A stretch of 64,000 nucleotides of DNA from Camellia lanceoleosa. Taxonomy: Eukaryota; Streptophyta; Magnoliopsida; Ericales; Theaceae. The stretch spans positions 60,266,649 through 60,330,648 of the forward strand of contig CM045758.1 of the NCBI GenBank assembly GCA_025200525.1, read 5' to 3'. Positions within the stretch are counted from its first letter, which is position 1, and each line of letters starts with the position of its first letter. Under the pieces are notes generated by a model. It did no database searches and was not told the origin of the DNA. It saw only the letters and a program-made list of their open reading frames with translations. Position numbers and translations under genes: made by a program. Of this stretch, positions 35,701-47,943 are shown piece after piece.

Positions 35701-37453
35701 TTTAAGGGGGAAAAAAAAACTTCAAAGAGATAGTTAAGATCATTTCCTTGACAAATATTCTTGATCGATCATTCTATTGCATATCATCATTTGAGTTCGA
35801 ATAATTTTAGATTTTTTTTTCTTTTTCATATAATCGAGTGTTCAAATCAATTTACACGCATTTCAAATAATTTTAATTTTTCATGTAGTCTCTATTCTAT
35901 TCACATAAAAGCTCATCAATTCCATAATAGGATTTAATTAAGTTAAACTCGAGTCATTAGATTCTAATCTGACACGTTGATACCCTAATTTCGATACAAA
36001 TGTACGACTATAGATTTCTCAACCTCTCATTCTCTTGGTTATAAATTCACCGCATAGTAACATACTAGTTACAAATTTCATCATGCCGATTTTTGAGCCT
36101 TCACAAAATCTACTCGCCTGAACTTCGATCTCATCCAAATCGACCTCAAAAACCCAACCAGAAATGTTCTCCTAAGATTTGAAGCAATAGAAGGTACATC
36201 TTGATTCCTTTTCCAGTCTTCATTATTTACAAAAATAAAAAATAAAAATCAAGAAATGTATTGCTATTTGCTATTTATTTTGTTTTTTAATTTTATCATC
36301 TTTCAAGTTATATGTTAGGGCATAAGCATTTGATATTTATATGCCACAAAAGTTTTATATAATTTAATGATTGTGAGTACATTAAGAGAGTGAAATTAAA
36401 GAATTTGCGAACGGAATATCTAATGATCAATCAAATCATTATTTGTGACATAAAATTTTATTGAATCCATTTTAGATATCTAATGATCTAATGGAATTTT
36501 ATGGCTTACATTGAGTGATGAATCTAGGAGGCTGACTTCGAGTGATCATTGGGGATTAAAACTAGTTGATTTGAACTAAATTATGTGCATCTATGATAGT
36601 TACGTTAGAATTTTAAATTTACATAGAAATTTATAGAAAAAGAAAGAAAGAAAAGAAATCGGGAAAAAGAAGAAGATTTATTTGGCGAACTTTTTCCAAA
36701 AGTTATTTTCAAGAGTTTCTGCTTTTTATTCCAAAAAATCCCACCTTTCAAAAAGTATCAAAAAATTATTTTCAAATTTAAAAAAATTATTTTAGAACGA
36801 AAATAAAAATGATATGAAACCAATTGATATTTTTGAAATTTTCATACTAGTTTCCAAAACACAAAAAATTGAAAAACAATTAAGTAGGCTCTTGTCTTTT
36901 TAGGTAGATTGCATACTTGGTAACATTTGCTCTGTGGATAGCTCGATGCTTTTCTGCAGTCATTATATGCAATCTTTTCTCTCTTGTAGTTTTTTATTAG
37001 CATAATAAACCATAAGTCTAAATACACAGAGAACCAAATACAGAATGAGATACAGATGTCTCATAAAGAGTGTGCCTTATATGATGTGACACCAATATGT
37101 AAAATTCACGAGACATTTATTTATCATTTTATCTCTGTATTCTTAACATTTATTCATAATAAAATATTACGTTTTTATCGATAAAAAAAAAAGAAAAAAG
37201 AATGGTACTTAATTAATTCATTCAATATACACATTAGATTTTCTTTTGACTATGTGAAAGCTATAAAAGTACTTGCATAAATTCATTCAATGAGAAAGTA
37301 GCTTTATCAGTTCAAAAAAATAAAAAACAAAATAAAAATGGTGGCTTTACTTCTCGAATCAACGTTGTAGATATATCATCCATAATTGCTCTTTGTTTTA
37401 CTCAAGTATTTTTTATTTCTAAATATTTATGTTTTAATCTATTAATTTATATA

Positions 37454-37990
37454 TGTGAGGATGTATTTTCTGAGTACCAACACGTGGCCGAGGTGGCACC
37501 GAAGTGTCAGTCGAGGTCTCACGTGTTATGGTAGTTACGCCGAGGTTATCTGCGATAATATAGGAGTCCGAGGTTACCTCCGAAGATATCGGAATCTGAG
37601 ATGATCAGATAAGGGACAAGAGTCCTAGAATGAAGAAAGACTTCAAGATGGATAAGGATAGTATTCATAGGAAGTCTATCCTTATCTCTTGAGTGAGTAC
37701 TGAATGAGAGTCCATAGAAGTGAGACTTCTAGTGGGACTAGGATAGAGAAAGACTATAAAAGAAGGGCACCCCCGGCGGGTCTAAGGTACGCAATTTATA
37801 GTCTTGAGCAGTAATTTAAGCGCTTGTTATCTTTGAGAGATATTGACTTGATCGTCGGAGTGCCCCTGGGTGGAAGAACCACTGCCGGAGCCTTTTCTTT
37901 CTGTACAGGTTACAGGGAGCCGTCTACTCTGCCTGTGTTCTACAGCTGGATTACTAAGGAGGGCAATGTGATCGGAATACCACTCACACA
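37454..37990 (+). repeat. 5' LTR of the gypsy element
   Basis: Begins TGTGAGGATG and ends CTCACACA. A TATA box TATAAAAG lies at 37755-37762, followed within about 50 bp by the sequence expected to contain the transcription start. Differences from the 3' LTR are almost all transitions. Confidence 0.95.
37755..37762 (+). promoter_or_regulatory. Probable TATA box of the gypsy 5' LTR
   Basis: TATAAAAG in the middle of the LTR, conserved at 55661-55668 in the 3' LTR. Position and sequence fit the LTR promoter; activity is not shown. Confidence 0.6.
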
Positions 37991-37992
37991 AT

Positions 37993-38011
37993 TTGGCGCC
38001 GTCTGTGGGAA
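37993..38011 (+). other. Primer-binding site of the gypsy element
   Basis: TTTGGCGCCGTCTGTGGGA starts two bases after the LTR end. TGGCGCC-type sites are usual for plant Tat and Athila elements primed by a host tRNA. Confidence 0.85.
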
Positions 38012-38025
38012 CGAAAGGAGAGTAG

Positions 38026-41000
38026 ATGGCCAGTAACGCGCAGAAGGAAAATATTGGGGACGACACTCCAGCTGGGAGTGGAAGACCCGTCGACCCTAAC
38101 GCTAAAGAAGGAGATCATAACGAAGAAGCTCGTGATCAGAATCACGCAGAGAAAGGCGTCGGCCAAGATGGCGACGCATCGAAGCAGAACCGAGGCAAGT
38201 ACTATAACGAGGATGACCTCCAGATCTGGAAAGAGCGTGTCTGAGGAGGGATGAAGAAGTAAAGGAGATGGCAAACAAGTTGGCAGACCTTCAGTCGGTT
38301 GTCAACTTCATGATGCAAAATAATGTCATGCAACCGCCGTACCCGCTACAGGACACGCCAATGCCGGCAGCAAACACCCAGAAGAAGGGGCGGAAAGAAA
38401 TCCCTGAAGCCCCTCAGCACACGAGGAGCGGAAGGCACTCTCTTCGACCCTCCAGGGAAGTCGGCCGAGAAGAGCCGAGGAGAGAAGAGTCCCGAAGGAC
38501 ATATCGCGAGAAGAAAGCAGACCCCAAAGAACATCGGCATGTTCCGGGGCGGATATTGTGTTTCGACGCGTCCTGCGGAGAAGGATCGAAAAGGGGCCAC
38601 CATGAGGCCGAGAGTAGTGCGCCGAAAAGGCTGAAGTCCAATGACAGCCAGGCTGCAGGGAGAAGTAAAGAGGACTTGAGAGATTACCTCAAGAGGAAGC
38701 AGGAGAATGCTAGAGCCGAAGCAACCTCCCCGGTTAAGCCGAGGACGCCATTCTCGGTGGAATTGGACAAATTCGTCGCGCCGAAAAGATTCAGTATGCC
38801 GAGGTTCCAGATATATGATGGTAAGTCAGACCCTAACTTCCATGTTGGATTATTTTTGAATTCAATGGCATTATACAGTGGGAACGAGCCGTTGCTCTGC
38901 AAAGTGTTCCCTTCATCCTTCGGGAAGATTGCATCAGATTGGTTCCATAAATTACCGAAGGGCAGCGTGAAGAGTTGGGAAGGCCTGGCCGAGATGTTTG
39001 TGGCCAGGTTCATAACAAACAAACTGCAGCCATTGAGGGTGGATGCATTGATGGCTCTGAAGATCAGCAAAGATGAAAGCCTTAGGGCCTATGCAAAGCG
39101 GTACTATGAGGTGTTCAATCAAATACCTGAATGCAACCAGGAGGTAGCGGTCGTGTCTTTCAAGAACGGCTTGAAGGATGACTGTCCACTGCGGAAGTCC
39201 TTGGCAAAAACCCTGCCAAAGAGTATGGAAGAGCTCATGGCGAGAATCGAGAAGTACGCCAGAGCCGAGGAAGATACGTCGGGGAATAAGGAGACGAAGC
39301 CAGAAAAAACAGCGGCTTCGGCAAAGCGAGGTAACAATGGACAGAACAAACAGAGCGAGTTGAGGGCTAAGCGGCGATGTGGCGGTGTTACAATCTCGGT
39401 CCACAAAGTCCTTGATCAAATTCGAAATCAGCCCTACTTCAGGGCGCCGGCAAGAGCACCAGGAGAATTTATGGGGAGAAACCTTAGTAGGCGTTGTGCT
39501 TACCACAATGAGGAGGGGCACCCAACTCAGGGTTACAAAGCCCTTAAAGCACACTTAGAAGATTTGTTGAGGCAAGGCCATCTGAGAGACCTTGTGGATG
39601 AGGCCAAAACAAGAGAAGAACAGGCACGATTGCCTCAAGCACCAGCAGCCCCGCCTCCCCCAGCGCAGCAACCACAGGCAGGTGGACCTCGGGTGGTTAA
39701 TGTGATCCACTCAAAGGTGAATGAAAACGACATACGGGGGGAGACACAGAGGGTAAAACACATGCAGCACGTTAACCAGGTCGGACTGAAAAGACCTCGG
39801 CCTGAAGACTGCCAGGAACCGATGATAGCTTTCACAGAAGCCGACCTTGATATGGTTCAGCACCCGCACAATGATGCCCTGGTAGTATCCCTCCAGGTTG
39901 GGGAGTGCCAAGTGAAACGCATCCTGATTGATCAAGGCAGCTCTTGCAACATCATGTATGTCAGATGTTACAAGGAGTTAGGCCTTCACCCTGATAACAT
40001 GGAGCAGTCAAACGGCCCGATGGTCGGCTTCAATGGAACGCCGACATGGCCTTTAGGCGCAACAAGCTTAGAGGTACAAGCTGGCACGAAGAAGGTCAAG
40101 ACAGAATTCATTGTGATTGATACGCCCTCGCCTTACAACATCATCTTGGGGAGGCCGTGGTTGCATGCAATGGGGGCAGTTCCCTCAACTCTGCATCAAC
40201 TGTTACGGTTCCCAACAGAACATGGGATTGAGGAAATCAGAGGAGATCAGTTGCAGGCGAAAAATTGCTCCATGGCAGCAATGAAGTTAACCTGCAGCAT
40301 TCGGGAACCAGAGAAGGCAAAAGTCGAAAAAGAGGACATGAAGGTCCTAGATGACGTCGGCAATGAGCCGACCGAGAAAAGTGAAGAAGCATTGAAGAAA
40401 ATCTTCGTCCAAGAGGGCGATGAGGAACGCTTCTTTCTTCTCGGCACAGGATTAGCCGAAGAAGAAGAAAGGGAGTTGGAGGCCTTTCTAAGGAAAAATA
40501 TTGAGGTGTTCGCCTGGACACCCTATGAAATGCCTGGCATTGACCCCGAGGTCACATGTCACAGACTCAACGTTGACAGGTCGGCCAAACCTGTAATACA
40601 ACGAGCCAGAAGACCGACGTTGATGCACGTCGAAGCAGTGGAAGAAGAAGTAGACAGACTTCTGGAGGCCAGGGCCATTAGAGAAGCCAATTATCCGACA
40701 TGGTTATCAAACACCGTGGTAGTAAAGAAGAAGAATGGCAAGTGGAGGGTCTGCGTAGATTTTACAAACTTGAACAAAGCTTGTCCCAAAGATAGCTTCC
40801 CTCTGCCAAAGATTGACCAGTTGATGGACGCCACATCTGGACATGGAAGGATGAGCTTCTTGAATGCATACAGGGGATATCACCAGATAGCCATGTACCC
40901 CCCAGATGAAGAGAAGACAGCGTTCATCACTCCGAAAGGTTTGTATTGTTACAGAGTCATGCCTTTTGGGCTGAAGAACGCAGGAGCAATTTACCAAAGG

Positions 41001-41393
41001 CTGGTAACCAAGATGTTCAAATACTTGATTGGCCGAACTGTAGAAGTCTACATTGATGACATGGTCGTGAAGACCAAGGAACCAAAGGATCATCTTGCTG
41101 ACCTAGAAGAGGTCTTTGACATACTCAAAACATATCGGCTTCGACTAAACGCATCGAAATGCGCGTTTGGAGTCGGATCCGGTAAGTTCTTGGGATACCT
41201 GGTGACTAGAAGGGGCATTGAAGCCAGCCCAGATCAGATCAAGGCCATTCTGGAATTGAAGAGTCCGACATCGGCTAAACAGGTTCAAATGCTTACTGGA
41301 AGGGCCGCAGCCCTAAACAGGTTCATAAGCCGAAGTTCGGACAAATGTAAACCTTTTTTCAATCTGGTGAAAAAGGCCACGGATTTTCTATAG
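38026..41393 (+). pseudogene. Gypsy gag-protease-RT region, inactivated
   Basis: The gag start is taken at the ATG at 38026 (MASNAQKEN), 15 bp after the primer site. After about 68 codons a single-base frameshift near 38240 moves reading to a frame open until 41393. Domains: retrotransposon gag ([16 protein letters not shown] to about residue 340 of the long frame), a knuckle-like [14 protein letters not shown] whose last Cys is Tyr, aspartic protease ([13 protein letters not shown]), and RT with [18 protein letters not shown] and [10 protein letters not shown]. In RT motif A, FLDAY is FLNAY: the catalytic Asp is Asn at codon 40863-40865. The frame ends at TAG 41391-41393, where Trp (TGG) is expected before TEECEAA. 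Confidence 0.93.
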
Positions 41394-42569
41394 ACAGAGG
41401 AATGTGAGGCCGCTTTGGCCGACCTGAAGAAATACCTTACCTCGGCTCCAGTCCTCTCAACACCTCAACCTGGAGAGGAACTGTTTTTATACTTAGCAGT
41501 TTCAGAGCACGCAGTGAGTGCTGTGATTATCCGAGAAGAAAATGGAGAGCAGAAGGCAGTGTACTATGTAAGTAAAACCTTGGCCGACGCAGAAACAAGG
41601 TATCTACCACTGGAGAAATTGATGCTGGCCTTGGTAATGGCCTCAAAGAAGCTAAACCATTATTTTCAGGCTCACAAGATAGTGGTCCTAACAGAGCACC
41701 CACTGAAATCCTTATTGCAACAAGGAGACTTGACTGGAAGAATAGCAAGATGGGCCGTAGTTTTGGGCCAATATGACCTGGAGTTCAGGCCGAGAACAGC
41801 AATTAAGGGCCAAGTTTTGGCCGACTTCGTGGCCGAGTTCTCGCCAGAATACATCGAACATCGGGCTCCGTTGAGTCGAGATGAACGATGTCCAAACAAG
41901 AAAGGAGAAGCCCAGCCAAAGGCTAAAGAACCAAGGAAGGAAAAACTCAGACCCTACAGCATTTACATCGACGATGCCTTTCAACTTTTTGTTGATGGAA
42001 GCTCAAACCGGCAGGGGGCAGGGGCAGGAGTAGTGTTAATTTCCCCCGATGGGGAGATATTGGAGCAGTCTATTCGACTGGGGTTCAAAGCCTCTAACAA
42101 TGAGGCGGAATATGAAACATTGATTGCTGGACTGAAGCTGGCAGTAGCAGCAGAGGCAGATGAGGTAATAGTTTTTTGTGACTCACAACTTATAGTGAAT
42201 CAAACTACAGGAGAGTTTGCTGCCCAAGATGAAAGGATGTCGGCATACGCAAAAGAAGTCATCAGGCTGGCAGACATGTTTCAGAACTGCCAACTTCTTC
42301 AGGTTAGCCGAGACGATAACAACCACGCCGATGCGTTGGCCAATTTAGCAAGCTCAATGCAAACCGGAAAGAAGAGGACAATAATGATCGATTACCTATC
42401 AGGCCCGAGCATAGAGTCACCACACGCAATGCAAGAAGCATTATGTGTGGACATGGGACCAAGCTGGATGGATGCAATTGTTGCATTCCTGAAAGAGGGA
42501 AAGCTGCCAGAAGATCGAAAGGAAGCACACAAGGTCAGATTGAAGTCGGCAAGATTTAGTCGGCAATGA
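41394..42569 (+). pseudogene. Gypsy RNase H and second (archaeal-type) RNase H
   Basis: Continues the pol frame after the 41391 stop. The RT-linked RNase H reads VSEHAVSAVIIREENGEQKA, VYYVSKTLADAETRYLPLEK and VLTEHPLKSLL. The second RNase H reads LFVDGSSNRQGAGAGVVLIS, SNNEAEYETLIAGL and FCDSQLIVNQ, ending with NNHADALANLAS; its D-E-D-D residues look present. Tandem RNase H domains are a known mark of the Tat lineage. The frame shifts by one base near 42556 and stops at 42569. Confidence 0.92.
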
Positions 42570-43680
42570 AGGACATCTCTGTAAGATCCTTCATCGACCT
42601 CTTTTAAGGTGTGTACACCCTCTTGTGTCGAAGACTTTTTATATGAAATTCATGAAGGAGTTTGTGGAAGCCACGCAGGGGGCAGATCGTTAGCTCACAG
42701 GGCCATTACCCAGGGGTATTGGTGGCCCTATATGCAAAAAGATGCAGAAGTCTATGTGAAGAAGTGTGAACAATGCCAGAAGTTTGCACCGTTGATACAT
42801 CAGCCATTCCGACTGAACCGGTTTCAAATTTGGCCATTTGCCCAATGAGGCATGGATCTCGTTGGACAATTGCCCCAAGCAACTGGGTAGCGGAAGTACC
42901 TACTAGTAGCAACAGACTACTTCACAAAATGGATAGAAGCAGAGCCTCTTGCCAAAATCCGAGATGTGGATGTGAAGAACTTCATCTGGAAAAACATCAT
43001 CACCAGATTTGGGATTCCAAGAGCAATCGTTATTAACACGGAACATAGTTTGACAGCAAACTCATCAAGAATTTTTGCGCAAAGTTCAAGATAAAGAATT
43101 ACTTTTCAACACCTAGCTTTCCCCAAAGTAATGGGCAAGCCGAAGCATCAAACAAAGTCATTCTGGATGGAATAAAGAAGAGGCTGCAGGCAGCGAAAGG
43201 AAAGTGGGTAGACGAATTGCCCAACGTGCTCTGGGCATATCGCACTACGCCGAGAAGATCAACAGGGGAATCCCCTTTTGCCATGGCTTATGGCACAGAA
43301 GCAGTCATTCCATTGGAAATTGGCATCCCAGGAATCAGAACACAGGGAGTTGAGAACGGGTCTAATGATGTGCTCTTAGCCCGAGATCTGGACCTACTGG
43401 AAGAAAGAAGAAAGAAAGTCGCAATCCAAATTTTGCAAAGATACCAAAGACTTGCCAAAGCTTACAACAGAAGGTCAATCCATGGGATTTTCAAGACAAC
43501 GACTTAGTCTTGAGAAAAGTCGGCAATAAGAAGGATCCCGAGAGGGCAAGCTTGGCCCAAATCGAAGGATCCTTCGTAATTACTTCGTGTTAGGAAATGG
43601 GGCATATCATCGAAGATAATGAGGGCAAAGCATTGCCTAGACCATGGAACACTTGTAATTTAAAGTTTTTCTATCATTAG
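42557..43680 (+). pseudogene. Gypsy integrase, inactivated
   Basis: The HHCC zinc-binding segment reads GVCGSHAGGRSLAHRAITQG followed by CEQCQKF. The catalytic core starts VATDYFTKWIEAEPL (first Asp present). The second catalytic Asp is Asn near 43036, in a stretch that also has a one-base deletion and an in-frame TAG. The Glu of NGQAEASNK is present. Further stops are TGA 42846-42848 (Trp expected) and TAG 42888-42890 (Gln expected). A frameshift near 43473 precedes the C-terminus, which ends LPRPWNTCNLKFFYH with TAG at 43678-43680. Confidence 0.9.
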
Positions 43681-43842
43681 ATGTTCTTTGATTTTTTGCC
43701 GATATGATCAATAAAATCTTAGCAGAATTTTTCCGAACTTATACAACTTTGCATGATGTTGTTTTTTGAATAATGAGAACCCAAGAGGAACTTAGGTTCA
43801 CATTGGGGGCAGAGAGTAGACATTAGTAATGCTTAGCCGAAG

Positions 43843-44215
43843 TTAAGCCGAGATAAATTCCTTATCTTTACTTGTTGAAATTTGTAGCAATTTACAAGTT
43901 AAAGTTAAGCTGAGATAAATTCCTTATCTTTACTTGTTGAAATTTGTAGCAATTTACAAGTTAAAGTTAAGCTGAGATAAATTCTTTATCTTTACTTGTT
44001 GAAATTTGTAGCAATTTACAAGTTAAAGTTAAGCTGAGGTAAATTCCTTATCTTTACTTGTTGAAATTTGTAGCAATTTACAAGTTAAAGTTAAGCCGAT
44101 ATAATTATTTATCTTCACTTGTTGAAATTTGTAGCAATTTACAAGATGAAGTTAAATTAAGTTTATATGCTTTATACTTGTTGAAGTTTATGGAAAGTTT
44201 ACAGGTGAAGTCCTA
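43843..44215 (+). repeat. 62 bp tandem array downstream of gypsy pol
   Basis: About six units with the core TTATCTTTACTTGTTGAAAT and TTGTAGCAATTTACAAGTTA. The first four or five are nearly identical and the last two diverged. It sits between the integrase stop and the antisense ORF, the hypervariable 3' region where plant Tat elements often carry tandem repeats. Confidence 0.9.
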
Positions 44216-44497
44216 GCCGAGGTAAATCTTCAGGTAAACATACCCGAGGTATGTAACCCCGAGGAGATTATGTAAGGGAAGAATTATATGAATCATGCGA
44301 AATATTCTATGTATACAGAAGCAATGAAGAATTAAAGACTGAAGCATAAAGATAAAAACAGTTGTATATGAAGAAGGCACAATGGCCTAGCTGAAGTGAA
44401 TTGTTCTTAAACAACAAAAAGGCACATCGGCCACAAAACAAAGCTTACGTTGTTCAGAAAACAAAAGAAAGTACAAAAGTTAAAGAAAAAATGAAAA

Positions 44498-45205
44498 CTA
44501 AGTTTCTTTAGCCTCAGGAGCGGTTTGAATCTGGACCTCGGAAGTCTCTGGAAGAACAACCTCAGCGTCTTTTTGTACCACAACTTCGGCGTGCTTTTCC
44601 ACTTTAACCCCGGCCTCCCTATCTGCCGCAATCTCGGCATCTATCTCGGCTAGAGTCTTCTCAACACTTCCCTCAGCCAGAAGAAGGTTGGATAATGACT
44701 GGACTGGTTGAGTTTCCTTGGATACCTCCTCAACCTCATCACCCTCTTCGTCTTGGGTTAAGTTGATAACCTGCTCAGTTGGAGGAAGGGACTTGGTCTC
44801 AGTGGCACCCTTGGATTTCCTCACCAAGGCTTCATCATTGTCTTCATCTTCATCTTCGGCTTGAGATTCAGACTCAGCTTCTTCAGTCTGTCTTGGAGGA
44901 GGAGGGGGAAAAGGCAAAGGGACAACATCAGCCTTGCGCCATGGCGAGTCATCTGGGATGTTCAGCTTTTTGGCTAGGGACATCCAACCAAGGGAAAATC
45001 CCCTGTTGCATGCCTCCCTGACTTGGAGCTTGTAGTCCTCAGCGACGTCGGCCATCCCCTGGCTGTAGGCCTTTTCGTCGGCATTCTTGATTTCGGCTAC
45101 CTTGGTGGCCAAGGCTTCTTGCAGTTCCTTCTCGGCCTGGGCCATTTTTTCCTCGGCCTCTTTCTTCTGCGCTTCAGCAACGTTTTTTATGGCTTCTTGC
45201 AGTTC
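44498..45205 (-). CDS. Antisense accessory ORF of the gypsy element, C-terminal exon
   Basis: Reads on the minus strand from an acceptor CAAAG at 45206-45210 into ELQEAIKNVAEAQKKEAEEK, then a long Ala/Glu/Lys-rich, probably coiled-coil stretch, a Pro run (PLPFPPPPPRQ), acidic EDEDEDNDEA, and a low-complexity acidic tail ending PEAKET with TAA at 44498-44500. It continues the antisense ORF whose first exons are at 53020-54431; a 7.8 kb insertion occupies the intron between them. Function unknown: extra antisense ORFs after pol are known from plant Tat elements. Confidence 0.7.
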   Translation of the reverse strand, partial: ELQEAIKNVAEAQKKEAEEKMAQAEKELQEALATKVAEIKNADEKAYSQGMADVAEDYKLQVREACNRGFSLGWMSLAKKLNIPDDSPWRKADVVPLPFPPPPPRQTEEAESESQAEDEDEDNDEALVRKSKGATETKSLPPTEQVINLTQDEEGDEVEEVSKETQPVQSLSNLLLAEGSVEKTLAEIDAEIAADREAGVKVEKHAEVVVQKDAEVVLPETSEVQIQTAPEAKET

Positions 45206-45209
45206 CTTT

Positions 45210-46479
45210 GGAAGTTAATGTTTCAAAGGAAATGATGAAGAGTAGAAGAAGAACCAGAATTTCAGATTTTCGCAGGGTCCGCTCGAGCGGAGGTGAGCCC
45301 GCTCGAGCGTAGAAATCACCCTTCCAAAGCCGATTTGGACGGTTCTGATCCGCTCGAGCGGACAAGTGGGCACTCGAGCGGGAAGGCTTATTTTCAGAAA
45401 AGTTTGGGAAGTTGTTCTGCATGATTTTCTTATGTTCCCTTGCATTATGTCGCATCTTATGATTATGAAATGGACATGAATGAATGTAATGAAGGAAAGG
45501 AATGAATATGAAATGAATGAACATGAAGTAAAGTAAAGAAAAGAATGAAGTGCATGATTAAGGATAATGTAAATTGAGAATGTGCTATAATGTTATTGTT
45601 GCAGGTCGAATTGAGAAGACCGTGCCATCGGTTTCGGAAACCCTCTGTAAGTGACATTTCTGTAAAGATATGTTATTATGAAATTATGTTCTAAAAGTGC
45701 TATGATATGATACGTTTTGGAAATGAGATTGTTTTCTGTGAACGAATGTTCTATTGCAAACCTAGTATGGCATCCATAGTCAGTTGAGTCATGGGGGCGA
45801 GAACATGCAGCCCATCGTCATGAGTCATGGGGGCGGCATGGAAGGACAAGCCCATGACCGGTTCTGAGATCTCGGTATGTGTTTAATCGGTGTCCGGGAC
45901 CGGTTACTCTAGTCGTTAGTCGACACGTTATGTTCTATGGAGTATGCCATTACGTATGTTTTTATGATGACTGTTTGACGGATATATGATATGGTTGATT
46001 TATTATGGTTTTATGAAAATGTCGGACTTCGTTCACTAACCTCTTTACTGTTATGTTACTTGCTGAGCTTTAGCTCATTGTTTGTATTTATGTATTTATA
46101 GGTGAGCATACTGGGAGTCAAGCCTAGGCGGATTCTTGTTCGAGCCGCCATTTTGAAGCCTACCAGTTTTGAGTGCTCCGAGATGGGGCTAGGCCTGGAA
46201 GGCCGTTGTGAGCTTTGTTTTGTTTTTGCATCAGTGGCATGTAACTATGTTTGTAAATGAATTTATGATCAGGTTATGTAAAGATAGTGGGTAATTAACT
46301 CATCTTTTTGGCATGTAAATGTATGTTCATATAAATGCACAGCTCTTGGACTATTAGTTTTTGCATTTGCTTCCGCGAGCCCTTTTTATTTATGTTTTGT
46401 ACAGTAAGGCCGGAGGTAATTTACGAATTACTGGCCGGTCACGTTGCCGGACTTCTAGGGGCGGGTTCGGGGCGTGACA
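45210..46479 (+). repeat. Truncated 5' LTR of the nested element
   Basis: Nearly identical to 48648-49908, the last two thirds of the complete LTR, but lacks the first 700 bp or so. It ends GGGGCGTGACA and is followed by the primer-binding site. It contains four CGCTCGAGCG-type palindromes between 45279 and 45380. Confidence 0.85.
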
Positions 46480-47943
46480 GAGTGGTATCAGAGCGCACGA
46501 GTTAATTTACCCACACACGTGTCCATATGAGCTGTTAGGTGCATTAGAAAAGAAATAGAGCATGGCATAAATACATGTGCATGTGTGTGTGTGCGTTTTA
46601 TGAATATGAAGAACAAAAGGAACTGTAAATGATGAGACCGTAAAGAAAACAGTGTATGGAAAATGAAAGGTTGTATCTGCTATGGATTCTATAGACTAAT
46701 GGAAGATACTAATACAAGGATCGTGAATGAGTCAGAATCTGCTACTGCCAGAATAGATCGGTTAGAAAGAAAGGTAGAAGCTTTAACTGAGCTGGTAGAA
46801 AAATATGTTGATGTTAAGAAACAGAAGGTGGAAATGGTTAGTGAATCAATGACTTCCGTGAATGAGAATATGAAGTTGAACATTGATGAGAATACGAAAA
46901 GGGGAAGTGTAGGTAAACCTACTTGTAGGAGATGTGGAAAGCAGCATTGGGGCATTTGTCGCCGAGGAACCGGAGTTTGTTACAAATGTGGACAGAAAGG
47001 ACACAAAGCCAAAGCTTGCCCACGCACTTATTCAAGTAATAAAAGATCCGTAACTAGTGGAGTTAACTCAGCAATGACACCGAGGACAACCACAACAACT
47101 ACTTCCGAGGGGAATACCATGAAGCAAGGAGAGGGTTATACCCTAGTTTCAGAAAAGACACAGAACACTGAAAAAGCGAATACAGGTATGACTTTATTCC
47201 CTATTGTGATGTTAGCACTGTTACCTATGCAATGGAGAAATGTTGAACACGTGACTGTGATAGAACAAATTTCCGTACATTATATGAACTGATTGAATAT
47301 GACTGGCATGAAATGAATTGATTAGGACTCGGATGGAACCAGTTTCCTTTGGCTATTACCTATGCGATGGAAATTATAGAACATGTGACTATGTTGGAAT
47401 AAATTTGATTACCACTTTGTTTTCGTATGTAAATCATGTTAGAACAATTGACTATGAACGACTTGAACTGAATTGAACTATGATTTCCGAAATCGAATGT
47501 ATCCTAGACTTTTGATTGAACTGATTTTGATGGACACAAATAATGACTTCTACCGTATTGGACTGTATTGCTAAGGAATAATAAATGAAGACCATGTGGA
47601 TCATTGAGTATATATGAATTATGTACGCATTGCTATGGGTTGTTATGTCTATGTTATTACCTTTGCATTGAACACTATGGAACTTATTAGATGACTTCAG
47701 CATTCTGCGCCAGATATGTTATATATTAGACTGTTGTGATATTACCCTTACTGCTATGAGATTAATACATGACCTATTTGAGTAACTGAATAGAACTGGT
47801 GACTTATTCTCTTGACATGACGACACTTCTGTGAACTACTAAACGACTACGGAATGAATAAAGACATGTGATTGAGAATTCTGATTGAGATTTTGCCAGG
47901 ATAAGTAAAGTTTGGAGGACCAAACTCCTTAAGGTGGGGAGAG
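46480..47943 (+). mobile_element. Interior of a non-autonomous, gag-only chromovirus-like element
   Basis: Starts with the primer-binding site TGGTATCAGAGCG (46483-46495, initiator Met tRNA type) and ends with the purine tract GGTGGGGAGAG just before the LTR. It holds only a gag remnant (46663-47292); protease, RT, RNase H and integrase are absent over its 1.46 kb. It would depend on a relative for mobility. Confidence 0.8.
46663..47292 (+). pseudogene. Gag C-terminal remnant with two zinc-knuckle-like motifs
   Basis: An open frame of 209 codons. A coiled-coil-like segment (RIDRLERKVEALTELVEKYV, about residues 30-50) precedes CRRCGKQHWGIC and CYKCGQKGHKAKAC (about residues 88-120). The second is a canonical C-x2-C-x4-H-x4-C knuckle. 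The paired arrangement resembles gag of plant Tekay/Del chromoviruses. The capsid part is missing, and the C-terminus runs into non-gag sequence. It is unclear whether a protein is made. Confidence 0.75.

Larger units (their letters stand above)
33734..37453. other. Spacer between EMF2 and the gypsy element
   Basis: It presumably includes the EMF2 3' UTR at its start, though I see no unambiguous polyadenylation signal. The rest is AT-rich, with a MITE (34401-34558), a poly-G run near 35034-35048 inside a probable decayed element beginning GTGACGGAGCCAG, and (CT)n(AT)n at 35650-35700. No credible gene on either strand. Confidence 0.6.

Noticed and set aside
37824..38036. 70-codon frame at the end of the gypsy 5' LTR, repeated at 55730-56017
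   Set aside because: It is conserved only because both LTRs are copies; it runs across the primer site in one case and into flanking DNA in the other.
38346..39554. Long minus-strand frames opposite gypsy gag
   Set aside because: Shadows of the forward coding frame, with no recognisable domain. The real antisense ORF is downstream of pol.
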